Below are positions 30,610-37,695 of a stretch of 37,695 bases of DNA, piece after piece. Position 1 is the stretch's first letter, and the number at the start of each line of letters is the position of its first letter. The translations under genes and the position numbers were made by a program. A model generated the notes under the pieces. That model saw only the letters and a list, made by a program, of their open reading frames with translations. It made no database searches and had not been told where the DNA came from. This DNA is from Xenorhabdus sp. IM139775 (GTDB taxonomy: Bacteria; Pseudomonadota; Gammaproteobacteria; Enterobacterales; Enterobacteriaceae). The DNA is taken from assembly GCF_028598745.1 (NCBI RefSeq), contig NZ_JAQRFK010000030.1, forward strand, positions 1-37,695. The letters run 5' to 3'.

Positions 30610-31062
30610 ATGACCGACAACAATAAAGCATTGAAAAATGCTGGACTTAAAGTAACACTTCCGCGCTTGAAAATTCTGGAAGTGCTACAGGACCCAGAAT
30701 GCCATCATGTCAGTGCGGAGGATCTCTACAAAAAACTGATTGATATCGGTGAAGAGATTGGCCTCGCCACTGTCTATCGCGTGTTGAACCAGTTCGATGA
30801 TGCCGGCATTGTCACACGCCACAATTTTGAAGGTGGTAAATCGGTTTTTGAACTCACTCAGCAACATCACCATGACCATCTGATTTGTCTCGACTGCGGT
30901 AAAGTCATTGAATTTAGTGATGAGTTTATTGAAGAGCGTCAGAAAAATATCGCTGAACGTTATGGGATTAAACTTTCAAACCACAGTCTCTATTTATATG
31001 GTCACTGTGCTTCTGGTGATTGCCGCAACGATAACGCGCTTCATAATGAAAAGGCAAAATAA
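30610..31062 (+). CDS. fur: Ferric uptake regulator Fur
   Basis: Global iron-responsive repressor of 150 residues; with Fe2+ it binds Fur boxes and shuts off iron-uptake and often toxin genes. The N-terminal winged helix (KNAGLKVTLPRLKILEVL ... LATVYRVLNQF) and the C-terminal metal-binding dimerisation domain with HHHDHLICLDCGK and the second cysteine pair HCASGDC are complete. The length matches E. coli Fur (148). AGGA lies 11 nt before the ATG. E. coli fur is translationally coupled to a leader peptide (uof). Here a 13-codon open frame begins at 30544 in a similar place, but I cannot claim it is homologous. Confidence 0.98.
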   Translation: MTDNNKALKNAGLKVTLPRLKILEVLQDPECHHVSAEDLYKKLIDIGEEIGLATVYRVLNQFDDAGIVTRHNFEGGKSVFELTQQHHHDHLICLDCGKVIEFSDEFIEERQKNIAERYGIKLSNHSLYLYGHCASGDCRNDNALHNEKAK

Positions 31063-31118
31063 CGAAACGCCAATGAAGTGATTAAAACCTTTTGCTTCGG
31101 GTGTTTTTTCGTCTGAAT

Positions 31119-31160
31119 AAGCTACTGCCGATGAGAGCTCTCACTAATCAGCAGTAGCTT
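31119..31160. terminator. Inverted repeat between fur and chb
   Basis: AAGCTACTGC (31119-31128) and GCAGTAGCTT (31151-31160) form a perfect 10-bp stem with a 22-nt loop in the gap between two convergent genes. There is no strong T-run on either side. A T6 stretch occurs earlier, at about 31104-31109. Confidence 0.45.
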
Positions 31161-31193
31161 TACCCGCTTATTGAGTTGATTTTTCAAAGAAAA

Positions 31194-33902
31194 TCATGAG
31201 AATTTAACGTCGTCTATACGGCTAAAACGTTTTCCATCCATACTGACAGAACGAATTTTTACATTGCTGCTGACGTGCGGCCGCTGTCTGTCATTGTAAT
31301 CCTGCCATGTTTTCCCATTATCCAATGAGTATTGGATAACAACTCCCGGTAATGCAATATTGGCTTCCAGTGTTCCAGAAACAATTCTGCCACCCGGCAC
31401 AGGCAGACGATAGGCTATTTTGGCTTTATCCAGTTTAGCCAGCTCACGCTGCCCTATCAGGTTGGCGAAGCGTTCCCAGTCCTGTTGCAATAGCACAGTA
31501 TCAACATAGTGTGTTATTCCACCCTTATATTCCCTGCCCTGCCGATAATTCTGTTCCCATTCTGCCTGATGCCATGCCCGTTCCGCCAACGGCAGCAAGC
31601 GAGGATAGATCATATATTCCATTTGTTCATCGGTACGCACGGTTTCACTCCATGCCTGTCCCGATAGGCCATAAGCCCCCGGCCAGCGTTTATTGCCATG
31701 GGAATTAAAGCGGTTGCCATCACGTTCCACCGAGGTTTCCGCATTTTGTGGCAGGTTGTTCGGTGCAAAGCTGAAAATTTTCGCCTCATCATTAAAGCGC
31801 GTTGCCCAATAATAACCCCGCTCTTTCGGATGAACTTCATAAGGCATATCTAAGTAGACATAATCAGGGCTGGAAACAACGACCCGATAGCCCTTATTCG
31901 CCCAGTCGTTCACTGAATCAGTGCCTCCCCAATACAAGGTATCCCAGAAATTCACTGCAACCTGTTTAGTGGCGAAATCTTTGGCCGATTTAGCGTGTTT
32001 CAGGCCATCCTGCCATGCCTGTAGGGTGCTGATACCGCGGGCATTGACGATTTTGCTGACTTCAATCGCAAAATAACTGGCGAGTTCATCAACATCTTTA
32101 ACGACACCTTGTGCGACCAGCTTCTGACAAGCCGGGGATTTCGCCCACGGCTTATCTTCGATTTTTTGGTTGATCATTCCCTTGCCCGGCACAATCGGTT
32201 CCTCTTTATCCTGATATCCTGCCCCCAACCGAATATTTTTTGCCTCATCGCCACCAAAATGCCAAGTATTCAGTGGCAGGCCCGCTTCTTTGTGCATGGC
32301 AGCGACCTCACTGATCACTTTATCAATAAACTGCTTCGAGGAATTCAGGCACGGGTTAAGGTAACTACGGCGATCATAGAACTGGACGGAGGTGGTATTC
32401 GAGGTATCTGTCGGATCAAGCAGGCGATATTCATTGGCTTCCTGCGCCTTGCCCTGTGCCATGAGTTTCTTATAACGCGCTTCCATCGACACAACCGCAG
32501 CACGCGCATGGGCGGGGAGATCAATTTCTGGAATGACTTCTATCTGCCGGGCTTTGGCATAATTCAGAATATCAATGTAATCCTGACGGCTAAAATAACC
32601 ACTGCCCCTATTGTGATTATCCGGCCCCGATCCCAATTGCGGCAACAAGCACTGGGTTTCACTCAAATCATGGCAGCGCTGACTGCCGATTTCAGTCAGT
32701 TCCGGTAACCCTGGAATTTCCAACCGCCAGCCTTCATCGTCACTTAAATGGAAATGGAATTTGTTCAGCTTATAGTGGGACATTTGCTCAAGCAGACGCA
32801 GAACGGCGGCTTTGCTATGGAAATTTCGCCCAACATCAAGGAATACCCCCCGATATTCAAACCGTGGTGCGTCTTTTGCCGTCAGTGTCACAATCTTGGG
32901 CATACCGTTGGCAGGCAGCAGGGAAAATAGTGATTGCAGGCCATAGAACACGCCAGACTGATCAAATGCGATAATTTGTGTTCCACGGGTGGTAATCTCC
33001 AATTCATACGCACCCTTTACTCGCCAAGGCCGGGTAAATTGGTTTGCGTTGATTTGAGTCGCTATTTGATAACCATTATCCGTTAAATTAATGTCATGGG
33101 CTTGGAAACGTTCCCTGATCACGTTAATCGATTCGCGGCTTAACCCTCCCAACTCTAATTTCACCCCACGGGATAAATCCACATCCTGAGAATGAATGGA
33201 AAGTGCTTTCGGTGTCGGAATAATCTGCCCTCTCAGTTGATCTTCTCTGACTGTTGCCACCAGCTGATTTTTGGCAAAACGGTTTTCGGCTGTCATCAGG
33301 GTATTGTTATCCGTTGTGATACGTTTCCACTGTTCGCCTTTCAGATCAGATAAAAATTCGCTGATATTCTCAGTATCGGTATTGGCCAATACCTTAGGTT
33401 TAGCATCACCGGAAGTGGCATACCAACGCGGCATAAAATCTGTACTGAAGATCTGCCAATATTCGCCAATAATCGGTAATACGACCTTTTCATTGGCCTT
33501 GATGCCGGTAAATTTCTTCGTCGGTTCCAGTTTATGTAAGTCACCTGTGATGTGGGTAATTTTGTACTGATCATTGTCCAGTTTCAGGATCTGGCGAATA
33601 CTGTGAAAATAGAGCGCCCAATTTGACGCATTGATGGCCTGACCACCGTTACTCAAAATGATGTTAACGCGGTTACAGACCGCCGAATCCGCACCAAGAA
33701 TGGCGCAATCTGTACCATGTGAACCCGCTTGGTTATCAATAACGTTGAAATTAACGTTTAACTGACTGAGTAAATCCACAATCTGCTGTGATGACATTGC
33801 TTGCTGTGGTGATATTGACGATGTCATTTCTGCATGGGTGCTGCCTATCAATCCAACTACCGTAATGAGTGCTGCCAAGGTACGTAATTTAATAGTTTTC
33901 AT
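31194..33902 (-). CDS. chb: Exported chitobiase (GH20 beta-N-acetylhexosaminidase)
   Basis: Splits chitobiose and short chitin oligomers to N-acetylglucosamine in the periplasm or outside the cell. The 902-residue protein begins with a signal peptide (basic start, then LAALITVVGLIGSTHA) with no lipoprotein Cys. Then come the chitobiase N-terminal carbohydrate-binding domain (~35-185), the GH20b domain (~235-345), the (beta/alpha)8 barrel (~350-790) and a C-terminal immunoglobulin-like domain ending at 902. The catalytic pair of GH20 enzymes is Asp552-Glu553 in HFGGDEA; substrate-assisted catalysis is expected. Serratia chitobiase (885 residues) is similar. A GAGG site lies 7 nt before the ATG. 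In E. coli chiP and chiQ, also chitosugar-related, sit between glnS and fur, so chitin use at this locus is an old theme. Confidence 0.93.
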   Translation of the reverse strand: MKTIKLRTLAALITVVGLIGSTHAEMTSSISPQQAMSSQQIVDLLSQLNVNFNVIDNQAGSHGTDCAILGADSAVCNRVNIILSNGGQAINASNWALYFHSIRQILKLDNDQYKITHITGDLHKLEPTKKFTGIKANEKVVLPIIGEYWQIFSTDFMPRWYATSGDAKPKVLANTDTENISEFLSDLKGEQWKRITTDNNTLMTAENRFAKNQLVATVREDQLRGQIIPTPKALSIHSQDVDLSRGVKLELGGLSRESINVIRERFQAHDINLTDNGYQIATQINANQFTRPWRVKGAYELEITTRGTQIIAFDQSGVFYGLQSLFSLLPANGMPKIVTLTAKDAPRFEYRGVFLDVGRNFHSKAAVLRLLEQMSHYKLNKFHFHLSDDEGWRLEIPGLPELTEIGSQRCHDLSETQCLLPQLGSGPDNHNRGSGYFSRQDYIDILNYAKARQIEVIPEIDLPAHARAAVVSMEARYKKLMAQGKAQEANEYRLLDPTDTSNTTSVQFYDRRSYLNPCLNSSKQFIDKVISEVAAMHKEAGLPLNTWHFGGDEAKNIRLGAGYQDKEEPIVPGKGMINQKIEDKPWAKSPACQKLVAQGVVKDVDELASYFAIEVSKIVNARGISTLQAWQDGLKHAKSAKDFATKQVAVNFWDTLYWGGTDSVNDWANKGYRVVVSSPDYVYLDMPYEVHPKERGYYWATRFNDEAKIFSFAPNNLPQNAETSVERDGNRFNSHGNKRWPGAYGLSGQAWSETVRTDEQMEYMIYPRLLPLAERAWHQAEWEQNYRQGREYKGGITHYVDTVLLQQDWERFANLIGQRELAKLDKAKIAYRLPVPGGRIVSGTLEANIALPGVVIQYSLDNGKTWQDYNDRQRPHVSSNVKIRSVSMDGKRFSRIDDVKFS

Positions 33903-34063
33903 AAATTACCTCGTCCGAACTGATTATTTTTTCGATGGGTCAATTCTTGGGCAAATAATGTACAATTTCGACCAGGCAATAACCCTATACAATATAGGAC
34001 TATAAGGCAATTTTTAATCTTAGCTGAAAGTGTTAATTTTCATTACGCGGCTATTAGCGATAA

Positions 34064-34090
34064 AAAAAGCGTGAAATAATCACGCTTTTT
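34064..34090 (-). terminator. Rho-independent terminator of glnS
   Basis: A perfect 11-bp stem, AAAAAGCGTGA and TCACGCTTTTT, with a 5-nt loop. On the minus strand it continues as a run of seven T. It lies about 46 bp beyond the glnS stop codon. Confidence 0.88.
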
Positions 34091-34136
34091 ACGGGATGGG
34101 ATAACCAATCTGAACCAGATTATCTTTGTGAGATCG

Positions 34137-35804
34137 TTACTGTTGTGAGATTTTTGCCCAAGTGTCACGCAGGCCAACGGTGCGGTTAAAGACCAGATTT
34201 TCCGCATTTGAGAGGCGGCTGTCAGCACAGAAATAACCTTCACGCTCAAACTGATAGGTTGTTTCTGGCAATTCCTTTGCCAACCCCGGCTCGACAAAAC
34301 CCTGACGGATCACCAGCGACTCTGGATTAATCGTCGCCAAGAAGTCATCTTCTGCCCCCGGATTTGCCACACTGAACAGACGGTCATACAGGTAGAACTG
34401 TGCCGGTACGCCATGTGCCGCGCTGACCCAGTGAATAACACCCTTGACCTTGCGCCCATCAGCGGGATCTTTGTTCAAGGTTTGCTCGTCATACTGGCAA
34501 TAAATCGTCGTGATATTGCCTTGTGCATCCTTCTCAACACGCTCTGCTTTAATCACATAAGCGTTACGCAGACGTACTTCTTTACCCAGAACCAGTCGCT
34601 TATATTGACGGTTTGCTTCTTCACGGAAATCCGCACGGTCAATGTACAGTTCACGGCTGAACGGCACTTCGCGGCTGCCCATTTCTGGCGTATTTGGATG
34701 GTTAGGCATCGTCAGAATAACTTCACCTTCCGGCATGTTTTCAATCACCAGTTTCACCGGATCAAGAACCGCCATCGCGCGCGGTGCATTTTCGTTCAGG
34801 TCATCACGGATGCAGGATTCCAATGCTGCCATTTCAACGTTGTTATCCTGTTTAGTCACCCCAATGCGGCGGCAGAACTCACGAATAGACGCCGCAGTAT
34901 AACCACGGCGACGCAAGCCGGAGACTGTTGGCATACGTGGATCATCCCAACCATCAACGATGTTTTCTGTCACCAGTTGGTTAAGCTTACGCTTGGACAT
35001 CACCGTATATTCCAGATTCAGACGAGAAAACTCGTACTGACGTGGGTGGCAATCAATCGTAATGTTATCCAATACCCAATCGTACAAACGGCGGTTATCC
35101 TGAAATTCCAGCGTACAGATGGAATGGGTGATCCCTTCCAGCGCATCGGAAATGCAGTGTGTGAAATCGTACATCGGATAGATGCACCATTTATTCCCTG
35201 ACTGATGATGCTCCGCAAACTTGATACGATAAATGACCGGATCACGCATCACAATGAACGGGGATGCCATATCAATTTTGGCACGCAGGCACGCCTTACC
35301 TTCCGCAAATTCACCGGCACGCATTTTTTCAAACAGGGCTAAATTTTCTTCTGCGCTGCGATCACGATACGGACTGTTTTTGCCCGGCTCTTTTAACGTG
35401 CCACGATATTCACGGATCGCTTCAGGACTCAGCTCATCGACATACGCCAATCCTTTATTGATTAATTCAACAGCGTATTGATACAGGATATCGAAATAGT
35501 CAGAGGAGTAACAAATATCCCCACTCCACTGGAATCCCAACCACTGAACGTCATTCTTAATCGATTCAACATACTCGATATCTTCTTTGACCGGATTGGT
35601 ATCATCAAAACGTAGGTTGCATTGTCCCTGATAGTCTTGAGCGATGCCGAAATTCAGGCATATCGACTTGGCATGGCCGATATGCAGATAGCCGTTAGGC
35701 TCAGGCGGGAAACGGGTATGTACGGATGTATGTTTACCAGTTGCCAGATCTTCGTCAATAATCTGACGAATAAAGTTTGTCGGGCGGGCATCTGCCTCAC
35801 TCAT
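34137..35804 (-). CDS. glnS: Glutaminyl-tRNA synthetase GlnS
   Basis: Charges tRNA-Gln with glutamine in the cytosol. The 555-residue protein is collinear with E. coli GlnS (554). The class I signature [15 protein letters not shown] (HIGH) is at residues ~33-47 and the KMSKS equivalent is VMSKRKL near residue 270. The two C-terminal beta-barrels that read the anticodon are complete, ending in [18 protein letters not shown] ribosome binding site lies 7 nt before the ATG. The gene keeps its E. coli-like neighbourhood near fur but is separated from it by the chitobiase gene. Confidence 0.98.
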   Translation of the reverse strand: MSEADARPTNFIRQIIDEDLATGKHTSVHTRFPPEPNGYLHIGHAKSICLNFGIAQDYQGQCNLRFDDTNPVKEDIEYVESIKNDVQWLGFQWSGDICYSSDYFDILYQYAVELINKGLAYVDELSPEAIREYRGTLKEPGKNSPYRDRSAEENLALFEKMRAGEFAEGKACLRAKIDMASPFIVMRDPVIYRIKFAEHHQSGNKWCIYPMYDFTHCISDALEGITHSICTLEFQDNRRLYDWVLDNITIDCHPRQYEFSRLNLEYTVMSKRKLNQLVTENIVDGWDDPRMPTVSGLRRRGYTAASIREFCRRIGVTKQDNNVEMAALESCIRDDLNENAPRAMAVLDPVKLVIENMPEGEVILTMPNHPNTPEMGSREVPFSRELYIDRADFREEANRQYKRLVLGKEVRLRNAYVIKAERVEKDAQGNITTIYCQYDEQTLNKDPADGRKVKGVIHWVSAAHGVPAQFYLYDRLFSVANPGAEDDFLATINPESLVIRQGFVEPGLAKELPETTYQFEREGYFCADSRLSNAENLVFNRTVGLRDTWAKISQQ

Positions 35805-36223
35805 TGTTTTTTCCTCAATGCAAAAAGCGCTTCAACATAACCCTCTATAATCTAATAAGCTGAACCGAGAAACAATACTTTGTTGGTGGAAAATGGCGGA
35901 GTGGGTAAAGTTAGGGCGAAAAAGCGGGAAAACAGCCCTCATCTTAACCGATTGAAAAAATCAGATAACAAAGCGTTAACAGTAACCCATTTCCCTAAAA
36001 ATAAGCCAATTACAAAATATAGTATGCCTTTTATGTATAATATTATTTAACTTCTCTGGCTACATGAGTATATCTTAAAGACATTGATTCGTCAGATACC
36101 TATTCAATAATAAAACTATTATTTAATTCTTATCAGCCTATCCACGCAACGGGAACTTTCACCTTTAGTTATTATTACCACTTCAATGTTAAAAGATATC
36201 CTATATATCAATAGAGAATGAAA
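35805..36223. promoter_or_regulatory. glnS / glycosyltransferase divergent gap
   Basis: 419 bp, increasingly AT-rich to the right, without a credible gene. A candidate sigma-70 promoter for the glycosyltransferase is TTGATT (36084-36089), 16-bp spacer, AATAAT (36106-36111), leaving a leader of about 105 nt. No convincing glnS promoter could be fixed by eye, although one must lie just left of centre. Confidence 0.4.
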
Positions 36224-37510
36224 ATGAAGAATCTATCATCAGACAATAAAAAGATGATTATAGCCATAGTCATTAATGAAAAATATATCTCAGATCACGA
36301 TACAAATGGGTTTAAGGTCGGTGCCACGTCATTCGCATTAAAAATGGCTGAATATTTTATTCAACAGCAGGTTTTTGCTGGTTTTATCCTCTATAAAAGA
36401 GATAAATCTCTCTTGTCACCTCAAATTGAACAATTAAAAACAGACGGAATAAAATATATAAAAATGCGCTTCAATTTTTCGATGAAGTCAGAAGACATTA
36501 AAGAAGCCTTAGCTAAAAGTTTATCATCCCTCTCTATAAATAATAACCAAACACACAATATTTTTGCTTATTATCAGACAGATACCTTGCTTTCTTACCA
36601 TCCGTCAAACTTCCTATGTGGTGTAACCCATCACGGGCCTTTTGTTGAAGATTTTCAGAGAAATTATTCACAAGAGGAAGCCTATCAAGCATTTGAAAAT
36701 AAAGATAAGGCACTTCATCTTTATAAACAACAATCGATAGGCATTAATACTTTGATTGGAAGAGATTACTTTGTTATACAACACTCTAAACTACAAGGTG
36801 ATTATCTGGTCAGTAAAGGTGTTCATCGAGAAAAAATAAAACAGGTGAATCCCCCGATGTTTTCCTACGAAAATTATGCATGCAGTTTATTAAATTCCAA
36901 TATGCGACATTTCCTAAAAACCAATAAAGATGAAATTTTGTTATTCACCGCGGTTGCCAGATTAGATTATTTTAAAAATATCGAATTATTAATTAACTCC
37001 GCTATTCGATTATTAGAAAAAGGCGTGCCAATAAAAATATTAATTTTAGGTGATGAAGAAAAATATGCTATTAGAAGAGAGAGACTACACGCCATGATCC
37101 CCATGGAATACAGGAAATATTTTTTAATCTCCCATAAACGACCCCATGCGGAATTATTTAGTATTTTCAATGCAGTAAATAAAAAAGCGGTTTTTGTCTG
37201 CACTTCACGCTACGAAACACTGGGTATTACTCCGTTAGAAGCAGCATTAAATGGGATCTATACCATTGTTCCCAATTTAAGTTCTGTAGAAACATCAAGT
37301 TATTTCTCTTCGGAAGATAAGTTTGAATACAGCATAATTTCACTGACGCAAAAAATAATTTCCATCTATGATGGAAATTTATTCACATCCGATATACAAC
37401 AAAAAAATCTCAGTTCTTTACTGTCAAAAGTTATTTTCGAAAAGAGTGTTGAAAAAATTTACAAAGAAATTTCAATGAGTTGTAAAAACCCTGCCTCACC
37501 TGTTATATAA
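36224..37510 (+). CDS. Glycosyltransferase-like protein (GT4/GT-B fold)
   Basis: A 428-residue cytosolic protein that probably transfers a sugar from a nucleotide donor, acceptor unknown. The C-terminal half has a GT4 pattern: VARLDYFKNIELLINSAIRLLEKGVPIKILILGDEE, then SRYETLGITPLEAALNG, where the two Glu of the E-x(7)-E motif bind the donor. The N-terminal half (NTNGFKVGATSFALKMAEYF, CGVTHHGPFVEDF) resembles an acceptor-side Rossmann domain. The ATG at 36224 has GAGA at good spacing, whereas the one at 36218 sits too close to it. Its coding DNA is much more AT-rich than glnS or chb, which suggests horizontal transfer. No partner genes lie inside the window. Confidence 0.75.
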   Translation: MKNLSSDNKKMIIAIVINEKYISDHDTNGFKVGATSFALKMAEYFIQQQVFAGFILYKRDKSLLSPQIEQLKTDGIKYIKMRFNFSMKSEDIKEALAKSLSSLSINNNQTHNIFAYYQTDTLLSYHPSNFLCGVTHHGPFVEDFQRNYSQEEAYQAFENKDKALHLYKQQSIGINTLIGRDYFVIQHSKLQGDYLVSKGVHREKIKQVNPPMFSYENYACSLLNSNMRHFLKTNKDEILLFTAVARLDYFKNIELLINSAIRLLEKGVPIKILILGDEEKYAIRRERLHAMIPMEYRKYFLISHKRPHAELFSIFNAVNKKAVFVCTSRYETLGITPLEAALNGIYTIVPNLSSVETSSYFSSEDKFEYSIISLTQKIISIYDGNLFTSDIQQKNLSSLLSKVIFEKSVEKIYKEISMSCKNPASPVI

Positions 37511-37546
37511 CCATTATTTATAATAACAAGTATAAATAGTTTCAAA

Positions 37547-37579
37547 TAAATGAGCACAAAAATGTGCTCATTTAATTTT
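37547..37579 (+). terminator. Rho-independent terminator of the glycosyltransferase gene
   Basis: A 12-bp perfect stem, TAAATGAGCACA and TGTGCTCATTTA, with a 4-nt A loop, followed by ATTTT. It lies 36 bp after the stop codon and would also terminate transcripts arriving from the right. Confidence 0.85.
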
Positions 37580-37695
37580 CATCAAGATCGTTACAACGAT
37601 CACAATTACTTACTTAACTATAGCTTTTTCTTATTTTTCATTTAAAAATAAGTCCTGTTAATAATGAAAAATTTCCAATAATATTTCCTACAACA

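Noticed and set aside
32109-32708. A 199-codon plus-strand open frame inside chb
   Set aside because: It lies antisense to the conserved GH20 barrel, has no ribosome binding site and no recognisable family.

Overview
The window is chromosomal DNA of a gammaproteobacterium in the Enterobacterales. The housekeeping genes (pgm, seqA, ybfF, ybfE, fldA, fur, glnS) are clear relatives of the Escherichia coli genes and keep the same relative order and orientation. A complete MARTX toxin locus and a large secreted chitobiase suggest an insect- or nematode-associated member of the Morganellaceae (Xenorhabdus or Photorhabdus). The genus is inferred from gene content only.

Layout. 1-3430 is backbone: pgm and seqA on the minus strand, and ybfF divergent on the plus strand. 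3431-29424 is an accessory block of about 26 kb between ybfF and ybfE, which are adjacent in E. coli. It holds, in order: a two-gene unit on the plus strand (a plant-type O-methyltransferase and an FAD/NAD(P)-binding protein), the minus-strand rtxH-rtxC-rtxA unit, the divergent plus-strand rtxB-rtxD-rtxE secretion unit, and a GlxA/AraC-type regulator. 29425-31062 returns to backbone (ybfE, fldA, fur). A GH20 chitobiase gene and glnS follow on the minus strand. An AT-rich plus-strand gene for a GT4-like glycosyltransferase closes the window. No integrase, transposase, tRNA, rRNA or CRISPR array is visible.

The centre of the window is rtxA (4715 codons). Its glycine-rich N-terminal repeats and C-terminal repeats are the translocation apparatus of the MARTX family. 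Between them lie a domain resembling CD38/ADP-ribosyl cyclase NADases, a Rho-inactivation domain (RID, Cys2821/His2581), an alpha/beta hydrolase (ABH, Ser3060/Asp3139/His3170), a YopT-like C58 cysteine protease domain (Cys3271/His3409/Asp3428) and the autoprocessing cysteine protease CPD (His3709/Cys3754). The two ABC ATPases RtxB and RtxE plus the adaptor RtxD form the type I secretion machine; the outer-membrane TolC is not encoded here. RtxC resembles the HlyC acyltransferase, and RtxH is a conserved small protein of unknown role.

Points worth attention are the NADase-like effector placed directly before RID, the replacement of the expected Leu-Ala autoprocessing bond by Ala-Ala, a triplicated 15-bp unit inside the CPD, several perfect palindromes in regulatory regions, and the clean insertion of the whole block between two conserved genes. 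Family assignments rest on motifs read by eye and on remembered relatives; no database search was run.
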